Source of the DNA: Acidovorax delafieldii
GTDB taxonomy: Bacteria; Pseudomonadota; Gammaproteobacteria; Burkholderiales; Burkholderiaceae_C
Direction: 5' to 3'
DNA length: 5,580 nucleotides
Assembly: GCA_002327945.1 (NCBI GenBank)
Contig: DCVY01000256.1
Span: 1,984-7,563, forward strand
The notes under the pieces were generated by a model. It was not told the DNA's origin. It saw only the letters and a list, made by a program, of their open reading frames with translations, and searched no databases. Made by a program: the position numbers and the translations under genes. Each line of letters opens with the position of its first letter. The stretch's first letter is position 1. This document shows positions 1-5,580 of this stretch, piece by piece.

Positions 1-87
1 GCGTTTGTGATGGTGACGCACGACGAGTCGCTCGCCGCCCGCTGCGACCGCGTGGTGCGGCTGGTGGCCGGGCACCTGAGCGAGTGA
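1..87 (+). CDS. ABC transporter ATP-binding protein, C-terminal end only (YbbA/LolD type)
   Basis: Frame 1 is open from the window edge to TGA at 85-87, giving 28 residues that begin AFVMVTHDESLAARCDRVVR. The VTHD motif is the H-loop (switch histidine) near the end of ABC ATPase domains. The following LAARCDR..RLVAGHL closely resembles the end of E. coli YbbA and the related LolD/MacB group, which power transporters that extract or export substrates at the inner membrane. The Walker A, signature and Walker B motifs lie outside the window, so the subfamily is inferred from the tail alone and the substrate cannot be named. The gene converges on lspA with 78 bases between the two stop codons. 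Confidence 0.8.
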   Translation, partial: AFVMVTHDESLAARCDRVVRLVAGHLSE

Positions 88-100
88 GGGGAAGCTGACG

Positions 101-139
101 GCGCCCAGGAACTAGGCGCGGACCGGGCGCGAACCGGTC
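101..139. terminator. Two small hairpins between convergent genes, possible weak terminator
   Basis: Two inverted repeats lie side by side between the ABC gene stop and the lspA stop. GCGCC at 101-105 pairs with GGCGC at 115-119 around a 9-base loop. GACCGG at 121-126 pairs with CCGGTC at 134-139 around a 7-base loop. Neither is followed by a convincing U-tract on either strand. On the minus strand a run of five T (151-155) lies before the hairpins rather than after them. The position between converging genes fits a termination zone, but an efficient intrinsic terminator is not shown. Confidence 0.3.
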
Positions 140-165
140 TTGCACCCGTAAAAATGGCAATGCGT

Positions 166-675
166 TCAGCGCGCGTTTCTGACGCGCAGCAACTCGTCCA
201 GAATCAGGCAGGCCGCACCCACCGTGATGGCCGCATCGGCGACGTTGAAGGCCGGGAAATGCCACCCGCGCGCATGAAAGTCGAGGAAATCCACCACGTA
301 GCCGTACAACAAGCGGTCAATCACATTGCCGATGGCGCCACCCAGGATGCTGGACAGCGCAAAGCAGAACAGCTTTTGCCCCGGGTGCGCGCGCAGTTGC
401 CAGACGATGAACACCGTGGCGGCTGCTCCGATGCCTGTGAACAGCCAGCGCTGCCAGCCGCCCGCGTCGGCCAGAAACGAGAAGGCCGCACCGGTGTTGT
501 GCGCCCGCACGATGTTGAAGAAGCTGGTGATGGCGGTGGCGTCGCCCAGCCGGTAGTAGCCCAGGATCAGCGTCTTGGTGAACTGGTCGGCCATCAGGAT
601 GATGATCGCCCAGGCCAGCCAGGGCCACAGGCTGGCACCCGGGCCGCGCACGAGTGCGGTGTTGCTGCGGGCCAT
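166..675 (-). CDS. lspA: Lipoprotein signal peptidase (signal peptidase II)
   Basis: This 169-residue inner-membrane aspartyl protease (family A8) cleaves the signal peptide of prolipoproteins after the lipobox cysteine has been lipidated. It acts after Lgt and before Lnt and is the target of globomycin. Hydrophobic segments lie near residues 17-38, 76-94, 102-123 and 144-162, matching the four-helix topology. Family motifs are intact: ADQFTK (29-34), NTGAAF (60-65), [10 protein letters not shown] (112-121), then VVDF with catalytic Asp129 and FNVAD with catalytic Asp147. Length is normal. The ATG shares one base with the ileS stop (TGATG), and AAGGTG lies 5 bases upstream inside ileS, so translational coupling is likely. 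No separate promoter is evident. Confidence 0.97.
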   Translation of the reverse strand: MARSNTALVRGPGASLWPWLAWAIIILMADQFTKTLILGYYRLGDATAITSFFNIVRAHNTGAAFSFLADAGGWQRWLFTGIGAAATVFIVWQLRAHPGQKLFCFALSSILGGAIGNVIDRLLYGYVVDFLDFHARGWHFPAFNVADAAITVGAACLILDELLRVRNAR

Positions 676-3518
676 CAGGCCACCTTGCGGTCTTCACCGC
701 TGCCAAACAGGTTGCTGGTGCAGCGCCCGCACAGCGTGGGGTGGGCCGCATCGTGGCCCACGTCGTCGCGGTAGTGCCAGCAGCGTTCGCATTTGGCGTC
801 CGCGCTGGCCTGCACGCTGGCCTGCACAGCGCTGCCGGCGACCAGGTCGATGGCCGATGTGATGAAGACGAATTTCAGGTCGTCACCCAGGCTGGCGAGC
901 AGGGCGTGGTCCTCGGGCCCTGCGGTCAGCGTGACGCGGGCCTGCAGCGACGAGCCCACCTGGCCAGCCGTGCGCAGTGCTTCGATTTCTTTGTTCACCG
1001 CATCGCGGATCTCGCGAATGCGGATCCACTTGGCCAGCAGGCCGTCGTCGTTCTGGCCCAGCGCCGCGAAGGTCTCCAGGAAAATCGACTCGGAGTTGCC
1101 AAAGACTTTCCACGCCTCTTCGGCGGTGAATGACAGGAACGGCGCCATCCAGCGCAGCATGGCGTGCGTGATCTGGTGCAGCGCGGTCTGGGCGCTGCGC
1201 CGCGCCAGGCTCTTGGGGGCGGTGGTGTAGAGGCGGTCCTTGAGCACGTCGAGGTAAAAACCGCCCAGGTCTTCCGAGCAATACAGCTGCAGCTTGGCGA
1301 CCACGGGGTGGAATTCGTACTCCCGGTAGTGGGCCAGAAGGTCTTCCTGGAACTGCGCGGCGCGCACCAGCGCGTAGCGGTCGATTTCGAGCATCTGCTC
1401 GAACGGCACTGCGTCCTTGGCCGGGTCGAAGTCGCTCACGTTGGCCAGCAAAAAGCGCAGCGTGTTGCGGATGCGACGGTAGGCATCGACCACGCGCGCC
1501 AGGATCTTGTCATCAATGGCCAGGTCGCCCGAGTAGTCGGTGGCGGCGCACCACAGGCGGATGATTTCGGCGCCGAGCTTGCCGCTCACCTCTTGCGGCG
1601 AGACGGTGTTGCCCACCGACTTGCTCATCTTCTTGCCCTGGCCGTCCACCGTGAAGCCGTGCGTGAGCAGGCCGCGGTAGGGCGCGCGGCCATAGATGGC
1701 GCTGGCCAGCAGCAGCGAGCTGTGGAACCAGCCGCGGTGCTGGTCGTGGCCTTCGAGGTACAGGTCGGCCTCGGGGCCCTCGTCGTGGTGCATGCTGCCG
1801 TGCGTGCCGCGCATCACATGCCAGAAGGTGGAGCCCGAATCGAACCACACTTCAAGGATGTCGGTGCTCTTGGTGTAGTGCGCGGCGTCATCGGCGCCCA
1901 GCACTTCTTCGGCCGTCATGCGGCTCCAGGCCTCGATGCCGCCCTGCTCGACGATGGAAGCCGCCTGGTCGATGATCTCCATGGTGCGCGGGTGCAGTTC
2001 GCCCGAATCCTTGTGCAGGAAAAACGGCAGGGGCACGCCCCAGCTGCGCTGGCGCGAGATGCACCAGTCGGGCCGGCCGGCGATCATGTCGCGCAGGCGC
2101 GATTTGCCGTTTTCGGGGTAGAAATGGGTCTGCTCGATGGCGGCCAGGGCGGTCTGGCGCAGCGTGCCGGGGGCCTTGTCGGTGGTGAACACGCCTTCGC
2201 CCTCGTCCATGCGCACGAACCATTGGGCGGCCGCGCGGTAGATCACGGGCGTCTTGTGGCGCCAGCAGTGCGGGTAGCTGTGCGTGATGGTGGTGGTGCC
2301 CAGCAGGCGGCCGGCGGCCTGCAGTGCCTCGATGATGATGGGGCAGGCTTTCCAGATGTTGAGCCCGCCGAACAGCGCCAGCGATTCGTCATAGCGGCCG
2401 TTGCCCAGCACGGGGTTGAGGATGTTGTCGTATTGCATGCCGTGCGCCACGCACGAGTTGAAGTCTTCCACGCCATAAGCGGGCGACGAGTGCACGAGAC
2501 CCGTGCCGTCGGTGGCCGTGGCGTATTCGGCCAAGTACACGGGCGACAGGCGGCGGTAGCCGGCATGCACGTCGTGCAGCGGGTGTTCGAACGCGATGCC
2601 CGCGAGTTGCCTGCCCTGGGCCACGGCCAGCACCTGGCCTTGCAGGTTCCAGCGCTGCAGGCAGGACTCGACCAGCGTCTCGGCCACGATCAGCAGGCCC
2701 CGCTCGGTGTCGACCAGCGCATAGGGCAGATCGGGGTTGAGGTTGAGCGCCTGGTTGGCGGGGATGGTCCAGGCGGTGGTGGTCCAGATGACGGCGAAGG
2801 CGTCTTTGGCCAATGCGGGCAGGCCGAAGGCTGCGGCCAGGCGGGCAGGGTCGTGTGCCTTGAACGCCACGTCCAGCGTCTGGCTTTTCTTGTCCTGGTA
2901 TTCGATTTCGAACTCGGCCAGCGACGAGCCGCAGTCAAAGCACCAGTACACGGGCTTGAGGCCGCGGTACACGTAGCCGCGTTCCATCACGCGCTTCAAG
3001 GCGCGCAATTCGCCCGCCTCGTTGGCGTAGTTCATGGTCTTGTAGGGGTTGTCCCATTCGCCCAGCACACCGAGGCGCTTGAAGTCGGCCATCTGCTGCG
3101 CGATCTGCTCGGTGGCAAAGGCGCGGCTCTTGGCCTGCATCTCGTCGCGCGGCAGGTTGCGGCCATGCAGCTTTTCGATGGCGTTCTCGATCGGCAGGCC
3201 ATGGCAGTCCCAGCCGGGCACGTAAAGGGCATCAAAGCCCTCCAACTGGCGCGCCTTGGTGATCATGTCCTTGAGGATTTTGTTCACTGCGTGGCCGATG
3301 TGCAGTTGCCCATTGGCATAGGGTGGGCCGTCGTGCAGGATGAACTTGGGTTTGCCGCAGCGCGCATCGCGCAGCTTTTTGTAGATGCCCTGGTCTTCCC
3401 ACTCCTTGACCCAGCCGGGCTCGCGCCTGGGCAGATCGCCACGCATCGGGAATGGCGTGTCGGGCAGGTTCAGCGTGCTGCGGTAGTCGGTGGGTGCGGG
3501 ACTGGCGTTGTCGGACAT
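675..3518 (-). CDS. ileS: Isoleucine--tRNA ligase, bacterial IleS1 type
   Basis: This 947-residue cytoplasmic class I aminoacyl-tRNA synthetase attaches isoleucine to tRNA-Ile using ATP and edits misformed Val-tRNA-Ile. Motifs run in the expected order: [11 protein letters not shown] with HIGH at 73-76; the CP1 editing domain with [14 protein letters not shown] (245-258) and [16 protein letters not shown] (338-353), where Asp352 appears to match the conserved editing aspartate; KMSKS at 630-634; an anticodon-binding region from about 680; and a C-terminal zinc finger with Cys910, Cys913, Cys930 and Cys933. The zinc finger and overall resemblance favour the standard bacterial form over the mupirocin-resistant IleS2 form. 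Length is close to E. coli IleRS (938). The ATG at 3518 has AAGG 7 bases upstream. No T-box leader is visible. An exact 12-base duplication sits just before the zinc finger. Confidence 0.98.
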   Translation of the reverse strand: MSDNASPAPTDYRSTLNLPDTPFPMRGDLPRREPGWVKEWEDQGIYKKLRDARCGKPKFILHDGPPYANGQLHIGHAVNKILKDMITKARQLEGFDALYVPGWDCHGLPIENAIEKLHGRNLPRDEMQAKSRAFATEQIAQQMADFKRLGVLGEWDNPYKTMNYANEAGELRALKRVMERGYVYRGLKPVYWCFDCGSSLAEFEIEYQDKKSQTLDVAFKAHDPARLAAAFGLPALAKDAFAVIWTTTAWTIPANQALNLNPDLPYALVDTERGLLIVAETLVESCLQRWNLQGQVLAVAQGRQLAGIAFEHPLHDVHAGYRRLSPVYLAEYATATDGTGLVHSSPAYGVEDFNSCVAHGMQYDNILNPVLGNGRYDESLALFGGLNIWKACPIIIEALQAAGRLLGTTTITHSYPHCWRHKTPVIYRAAAQWFVRMDEGEGVFTTDKAPGTLRQTALAAIEQTHFYPENGKSRLRDMIAGRPDWCISRQRSWGVPLPFFLHKDSGELHPRTMEIIDQAASIVEQGGIEAWSRMTAEEVLGADDAAHYTKSTDILEVWFDSGSTFWHVMRGTHGSMHHDEGPEADLYLEGHDQHRGWFHSSLLLASAIYGRAPYRGLLTHGFTVDGQGKKMSKSVGNTVSPQEVSGKLGAEIIRLWCAATDYSGDLAIDDKILARVVDAYRRIRNTLRFLLANVSDFDPAKDAVPFEQMLEIDRYALVRAAQFQEDLLAHYREYEFHPVVAKLQLYCSEDLGGFYLDVLKDRLYTTAPKSLARRSAQTALHQITHAMLRWMAPFLSFTAEEAWKVFGNSESIFLETFAALGQNDDGLLAKWIRIREIRDAVNKEIEALRTAGQVGSSLQARVTLTAGPEDHALLASLGDDLKFVFITSAIDLVAGSAVQASVQASADAKCERCWHYRDDVGHDAAHPTLCGRCTSNLFGSGEDRKVA
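804..827. repeat. Tandem 12-base duplication inside ileS
   Basis: GCTGGCCTGCAC occurs twice in direct succession, at 804-815 and 816-827. On the coding (minus) strand it encodes Val-Gln-Ala-Ser twice (residues 898-905). The duplication lies in the short linker before the C-terminal zinc finger of IleRS and keeps the reading frame. It looks like a slippage duplication in a tolerant linker. Confidence 0.9.
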
Positions 3519-3625
3519 GGAGGGGCCTTAAAGCGGGGCATTCCGGGGCGGACCCGGGTCAAAACGGGAAGAGGGCACGAGGGGCGAAGGGGGCGCCCAA
3601 GCAGGCGCTGCGCAGGGCAGCCACC
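3519..3625 (-). other. ribF-ileS intergenic spacer
   Basis: This 107-base gap lies between the ribF stop and the ileS start. It contains the ileS ribosome binding site (AAGG on the minus strand at 3529-3526), a perfect 10-base palindrome GACCCGGGTC at 3551-3560, and a small inverted repeat (GCGCC 3593-3597, GGCGC 3604-3608). None of these forms a hairpin followed by a U-tract on the minus strand, so a terminator between the genes is not supported. I could not pick out a clear minus-strand promoter here. Read-through from ribF is the simplest reading. Confidence 0.4.
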
Positions 3626-4675
3626 TCAAATTCGGTCGCGCGTGGTCTGGCGCCGGGTCTCGGTATCGGAGGGGGCGCGGGTCGACGCAAAGTAGGCACG
3701 TGCATTGGCGCAGTCTTTGGCAATGCCCGCTGTCAGGGCATCGAGACCGTCGTATTTGAGCTCGTCGTGCAGTTTGTGCAGCAGTTCCACGCGGATGATT
3801 TTACCGTACGCCCCTTCAGGCCCCAGATCGGCGGGCCAGGTCAGGCAATGGGTTTCGAGCAGCACGCGGCCCCCGTTCACGTCCGCCGGATCGAGCGAGG
3901 GCCGCACGCCCAGGTTGGCAACACCCGACAGCGGGGCATCACCCAGGCCATGCACCAGCACGGCAAAAATGCCGCTGGCGGCGGGCTTCCAGTGGGCAAA
4001 GCGCAGGTTCAGGGTGCGAAAACCATCACCGGCCTCGGTGCTGCTGGCGCCCAGCGCGCGCCCCAACTTGCGCCCATGCACCACATGGCCACTGATGGTG
4101 TAGGGCCGGCCCAGCAGGCGCGCGGCGGCTTCCATGTCGCCTGCAGCCAGAGCCTGGCGCACTGCCGAACTGGAGACGCGCAGGCCGTGCACCTCGTAAC
4201 TGTTCATGCGCGCCACGTCGAACCCGTGCGCCGGGCCTGCGGCGTCGAGCATCGCGTAGTCGCCCGCCCGCTGGGCGCCAAAGCGGAAATCATCGCCCAC
4301 CAGCACATAGCGGACCCCCAGGCCGCGCACCAGCACTTCGTCGATGAAGGCCTGGGGCGACTGGGCAGCCCGCCGGGCGTCGAACGGCAGCACCACCGTT
4401 TGCTGCACGCCGCAGCGCGCCAGTTCGGTGAGCTTGTCGCGCAGGGTGCCGATGCGTGCCGGGGCCAGATCCGGCTTGTGGTGCACGCCCGCGAAATAGT
4501 CGCGCGGATGGGGCTCGAAGGTCAGCACGCAGCTTTCCACGCCCCGGTGGGCGGCCTCGCTGTTCAGCAAGGCCAGCATGGCCTGGTGGCCCCGGTGCAC
4601 ACCGTCGAAATTGCCAATGGTCAGGGCGCAGGCGCGGGCGATGCCTGGGTGGTGAAAGCCGCGAAAAATCTTCAT
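3626..4675 (-). CDS. ribF: Bifunctional riboflavin kinase / FAD synthetase
   Basis: This cytoplasmic enzyme of 349 residues phosphorylates riboflavin to FMN and adenylates FMN to FAD. The N-terminal adenylyltransferase domain (about 1-185) shows GNFDGVHRGH (21-30), FEPHPR (53-58), GDDFRFG (127-133) and the SSSAVR stretch (168-173). The C-terminal flavokinase domain (about 186-330) shows GHVVHGRKLGR (196-206), NLGVRPS (254-260) and a likely catalytic Glu274 in LLETH. Oddity: the usual Gly-Phe-Pro-Thr-Ala-Asn motif appears as LG, then about nine extra residues (210-218), then FRTLN. Thr221 and Asn223 are kept and Pro is replaced by Arg. The last 17 or so residues form a polar Arg/Thr-rich tail. 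The ATG at 4675 gives the typical MKIFRGFHHPGIA start, but no Shine-Dalgarno is visible. It is the first gene of ribF-ileS-lspA, a common proteobacterial order. Confidence 0.96.
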   Translation of the reverse strand: MKIFRGFHHPGIARACALTIGNFDGVHRGHQAMLALLNSEAAHRGVESCVLTFEPHPRDYFAGVHHKPDLAPARIGTLRDKLTELARCGVQQTVVLPFDARRAAQSPQAFIDEVLVRGLGVRYVLVGDDFRFGAQRAGDYAMLDAAGPAHGFDVARMNSYEVHGLRVSSSAVRQALAAGDMEAAARLLGRPYTISGHVVHGRKLGRALGASSTEAGDGFRTLNLRFAHWKPAASGIFAVLVHGLGDAPLSGVANLGVRPSLDPADVNGGRVLLETHCLTWPADLGPEGAYGKIIRVELLHKLHDELKYDGLDALTAGIAKDCANARAYFASTRAPSDTETRRQTTRDRI

Positions 4676-4687
4676 TGATTTGATATT

Positions 4688-4740
4688 GTTTTGATAGCAG
4701 CTAGCGCTGATGCATCAAGCGCAAGACGCCAATTTGTCAT
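4688..4740. repeat. Palindromic intergenic repeat, Comamonadaceae-type
   Basis: The core TTGATAGCAGCTAGCGCT (4691-4708) is followed by the 10-base palindrome TGATGCATCA (4708-4717) and AAGCGC, then an AGACGCCAATTTGTCATGA tail (4724-4742). GCGC at 4704-4707 and GCGC at 4719-4722 flank the palindrome, leaving one unpaired A (4718), so the whole could fold as a near-perfect hairpin. From memory, sequences with this GATAGCAGCTAGCGCT...AAGCGC plan recur between genes in Acidovorax, Rhodoferax and Polaromonas genomes. The repeat status rests on that recollection, because only one copy is present here. The outer boundaries are approximate. Confidence 0.5.
4691..4718 (-). promoter_or_regulatory. Candidate sigma-70 promoter for ribF within the repeat
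   Basis: On the minus strand TTGATG (4718-4713) is a -35-like box and TATCAA (4696-4691) a -10-like box, separated by 16 bases. Each matches four of six consensus positions. Transcription would start near 4684 and leave a leader of only about 10 bases, consistent with the absence of a Shine-Dalgarno before ribF. Another minus-strand candidate is TATACT at 4754-4749. Confidence 0.25.
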
Positions 4741-4748
4741 GAAAATGG

Positions 4749-4756
4749 AGTATATT
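4749..4756. promoter_or_regulatory. Overlapping -10 boxes for divergent transcription
   Basis: The octamer AGTATATT carries TATATT on the + strand (4751-4756) and TATACT on the minus strand (4754-4749). Each is a five-of-six match to TATAAT. They could serve the HNH gene and ribF respectively. The minus box has a poor -35 candidate (TTGGCG at 4775-4770, 15-base spacer). The plus box has no recognisable -35. If the plus box is used, the HNH transcript starts near 4763, just before the leader hairpin. Confidence 0.3.
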
Positions 4757-4765
4757 GTGACCCAC

Positions 4766-4788
4766 AGGCCGCCAAGTGCGGGTGGCCT
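4766..4788 (+). promoter_or_regulatory. Leader hairpin upstream of the HNH gene
   Basis: AGGCCGCC (4766-4773) pairs with GGTGGCCT (4781-4788) as an eight-base-pair stem with one G-U pair and a seven-base loop, AAGTGCG. No U-run follows, so it is not an intrinsic terminator. It lies 54 bases before the TTG start. If transcription starts at the TATATT box, it sits at the very 5' end of the mRNA, where it could stabilise the transcript or bind a regulator. I do not recognise it as a known riboswitch class. Confidence 0.35.
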
Positions 4789-4830
4789 CAAAGACATCTC
4801 GCGTTCCGAATCCTTGTGTACTTTTGTTCC

Positions 4831-4836
4831 AGGAGG
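4831..4836 (+). promoter_or_regulatory. Ribosome binding site that fixes the HNH start at TTG 4843
   Basis: AGGAGG at 4831-4836 is a perfect Shine-Dalgarno, 6 bases before TTG at 4843-4845. The longer reading from GTG at 4816 would place this site inside the coding region and add nine residues rich in Arg and Cys (VYFCSRRRV) that do not resemble the family start as I know it. Confidence 0.8.
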
Positions 4837-4842
4837 CGTGTT

Positions 4843-5400
4843 TTGAAGGTCTTGAAGCTGTCAGCCCAAGGGCTGCCCCAATCGTGGATCACGCTGGAGC
4901 AGGCGGTGATTCACTACGCCGCCGGGGAGGTGCGCTGGGAAGCGGGCGGTCAGGTCGCTCGTTTCCGCGGCGGCTACAGCGCCATCACGGGCGAGCAATC
5001 GGTGATTGCCGTCAATAGCATCATCGGCACCCGCGGCGTGCCAGGCATCAACCCCTTCGACCTCAAGCCCAGCCTCACCAACAGCAAGCTGTTCGTGCGC
5101 GATCGCAACATTTGCGCCTATTGCGGCAGCCATTTCCACGAAGAAGACCTCACGCGTGAGCACATCGTGCCTTTTGCGCGCAACGGGCAGAACCACTGGA
5201 TGAACGTGGTCACCGCCTGCCGCCCCTGCAACCACCGCAAGGGCCCGCGCACGCCCGAGCAAGCCCGCATGCCGTTGCTGTATGCGCCTTACGTGCCCAG
5301 CCTGTGGGAAGACTTCATCCTGCGCAACCGGCGCATCCTGGCCGATCAGATGGAGTTTTTGATGGCGCATGTGCCCAAATCATCGCGGTTGCTGGTCTGA
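4843..5400 (+). CDS. HNH endonuclease-fold protein
   Basis: From the TTG start the protein has 185 residues. It has a compact HNH (HNH_5-like) module: zinc-knuckle cysteines CAYC (91-94) and CRPC (126-129), the catalytic-region histidine in REHIVPFAR (His107), Asn121 in WMNVVTAC, and His131 in CNHRKG. The fold uses a beta-beta-alpha-metal site to cut nucleic acid. Residues 1-85 (MKVLKLSAQGLPQSW onward, with VNSIIGTRGVPGINPFDL at 58-75) and the C-terminal PYVPSLWEDFILRNRRILADQ (149-169) are conserved in the version I know from many Burkholderiales, where it looks like a chromosomal core gene. No partner methylase, integrase, intein or phage gene is nearby, so its substrate and role are unknown. 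All expected zinc and catalytic residues are present. It is transcribed away from ribF. Confidence 0.9.
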   Translation: MKVLKLSAQGLPQSWITLEQAVIHYAAGEVRWEAGGQVARFRGGYSAITGEQSVIAVNSIIGTRGVPGINPFDLKPSLTNSKLFVRDRNICAYCGSHFHEEDLTREHIVPFARNGQNHWMNVVTACRPCNHRKGPRTPEQARMPLLYAPYVPSLWEDFILRNRRILADQMEFLMAHVPKSSRLLV

Positions 5401-5426
5401 CGGGGCGGGCTGCGCAGGGCGCATTG

Positions 5427-5442
5427 CCTCTCATCCAAGAGG
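5427..5442 (+). promoter_or_regulatory. Small hairpin overlapping a possible ribosome binding site
   Basis: CCTCT (5427-5431) pairs with AGAGG (5438-5442) around a six-base loop. The right arm is part of AAGAGGTG, the best Shine-Dalgarno-like sequence before the bestrophin-like gene, 6 bases ahead of TTG at 5450. There is no U-tract, so it is a poor terminator for the HNH gene. Confidence 0.25.
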
Positions 5443-5449
5443 TGGGTGG

Positions 5450-5580
5450 TTGTCAAATCAGGGGTTGACCTCGGTTTTCGGCATCATTGTTCGTGAACGC
5501 CCTTCCGGTTTGCGGTTGTTTTTGGTGCTGCGCGGCCCGGTGCTGCAGCGTATCCCCCGCACCTTGTTGTTCAATATCTT
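5450..5580 (+). CDS. Bestrophin-like (UPF0187) membrane protein, N-terminus only
   Basis: The frame read from 5483 to the window end encodes an N-terminus containing RERPSGLRLFLVLRGPVLQR and then IPRTLLFNI. This is the characteristic opening of bacterial bestrophin-family proteins (E. coli YneE type), which are pentameric inner-membrane ion channels with a hydrophobic helix starting at about this point. Only about 32 family-like residues are visible, so the call rests on that opening. The start is unclear. Homologs, as I recall them, begin Met-Ile-Val-Arg-Glu-Arg, but here the codons before IVRER are GGC ATC ATT, with no ATG or GTG. TTG at 5450 has AAGAGGTG upstream and is used here. TTG at 5465 lies directly against AGGGG and is too close. 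The gene runs beyond the window. Confidence 0.65.
   Translation, partial: MSNQGLTSVFGIIVRERPSGLRLFLVLRGPVLQRIPRTLLFNI

Noticed and set aside
154..774. + strand open frame opposite lspA
   Set aside because: Antisense to a complete LspA with both catalytic aspartates; its translation has no membrane segments or motifs.
3551..3608. Palindrome GACCCGGGTC and a GC inverted repeat as a terminator between ribF and ileS
   Set aside because: No U-tract follows on the minus strand, and the palindrome has no loop. Short GC palindromes are expected by chance in this composition.
3519..3625. T-box or other tRNA-sensing leader before ileS
   Set aside because: The spacer is only 107 bases, has no T-box sequence or stem I array, and T-boxes are essentially absent from betaproteobacterial ileS genes.
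1164..3695. Very long + strand open frame (843 codons) antisense to ileS
   Set aside because: It mirrors ileS in a GC-rich genome where third-position bias keeps antisense frames open. The product is a low-complexity Gly/Val/His/Ala-rich sequence with no family motif, while ileS on the other strand has every expected motif.
3452..4678. Long + strand open frame (408 codons) antisense to ribF
   Set aside because: Same antisense shadow effect. It spans the ribF-ileS gap and encodes no recognisable domain, while ribF is complete on the minus strand.
4816..4842. Earlier GTG start for the HNH protein
   Set aside because: It would put the AGGAGG at 4831-4836 inside the coding region and add nine atypical residues. 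TTG 4843 has ideal spacing.
4861..5370. Minus-strand open frame opposite the HNH gene
   Set aside because: Ala/Val/His-rich shadow of a gene whose + strand product has a full HNH zinc motif and a perfect ribosome binding site.
5493..5580. GTG at 5493 as the start of the last gene
   Set aside because: It is one base out of frame with the bestrophin-like reading, which begins its family-like residues at 5486.
1..5580. CRISPR array, tRNA or rRNA gene, insertion sequence, phage or defence island
   Set aside because: No regularly spaced repeats, no tRNA cloverleaf or rRNA stretch, and no transposase or integrase motifs seen on either strand. The HNH protein alone does not make a defence system.

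Overview
This is a GC-rich bacterial window that reads as a betaproteobacterium, most likely family Comamonadaceae (Acidovorax or a close relative). The evidence is the wording of the RibF, IleRS and HNH proteins, the ribF-ileS-lspA order beside an HNH gene of a type I know from Burkholderiales, and an intergenic repeat with the core TTGATAGCAGCTAGCGCT that I recall from Comamonadaceae genomes. The assignment comes from memory of families, not from a search.

Layout. Bases 1-87 are the last 28 codons plus stop of an ABC transporter ATPase (YbbA/LolD type) on the + strand. It converges on a minus-strand housekeeping cluster across a 78-base gap with two small hairpins. The cluster is transcribed right to left: ribF (4675-3626, FAD synthetase), ileS (3518-675, isoleucyl-tRNA synthetase) and lspA (675-166, signal peptidase II). 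ileS and lspA overlap by one base (TGATG). ribF and ileS are separated by 107 bases.

Bases 4676-4842 form a divergent intergenic region. It holds the palindrome-bearing repeat, overlapping candidate -10 boxes on the two strands, and a hairpin in the leader of the rightward gene. That gene (4843-5400, +) is an HNH endonuclease-fold protein that starts with TTG behind a perfect AGGAGG. From about 5450 to the window end lies the N-terminus of a bestrophin-like membrane protein on the + strand. It has no ATG or GTG at its expected start.

Function. RibF makes FMN and FAD, IleRS charges tRNA-Ile, and LspA cleaves lipoprotein signal peptides. They are linked by a widespread conserved gene order rather than by one pathway. 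The HNH and bestrophin-like proteins have no known link to them. I see no CRISPR array, phage, insertion sequence, toxin-antitoxin or other defence system, and no undescribed multi-gene system. The points worth a second look are small: an insertion in the RibF flavokinase motif, the bestrophin start, the ribF/HNH divergent promoter region, and a duplicated 12-mer in ileS. There is no gene-free stretch over 300 bases.
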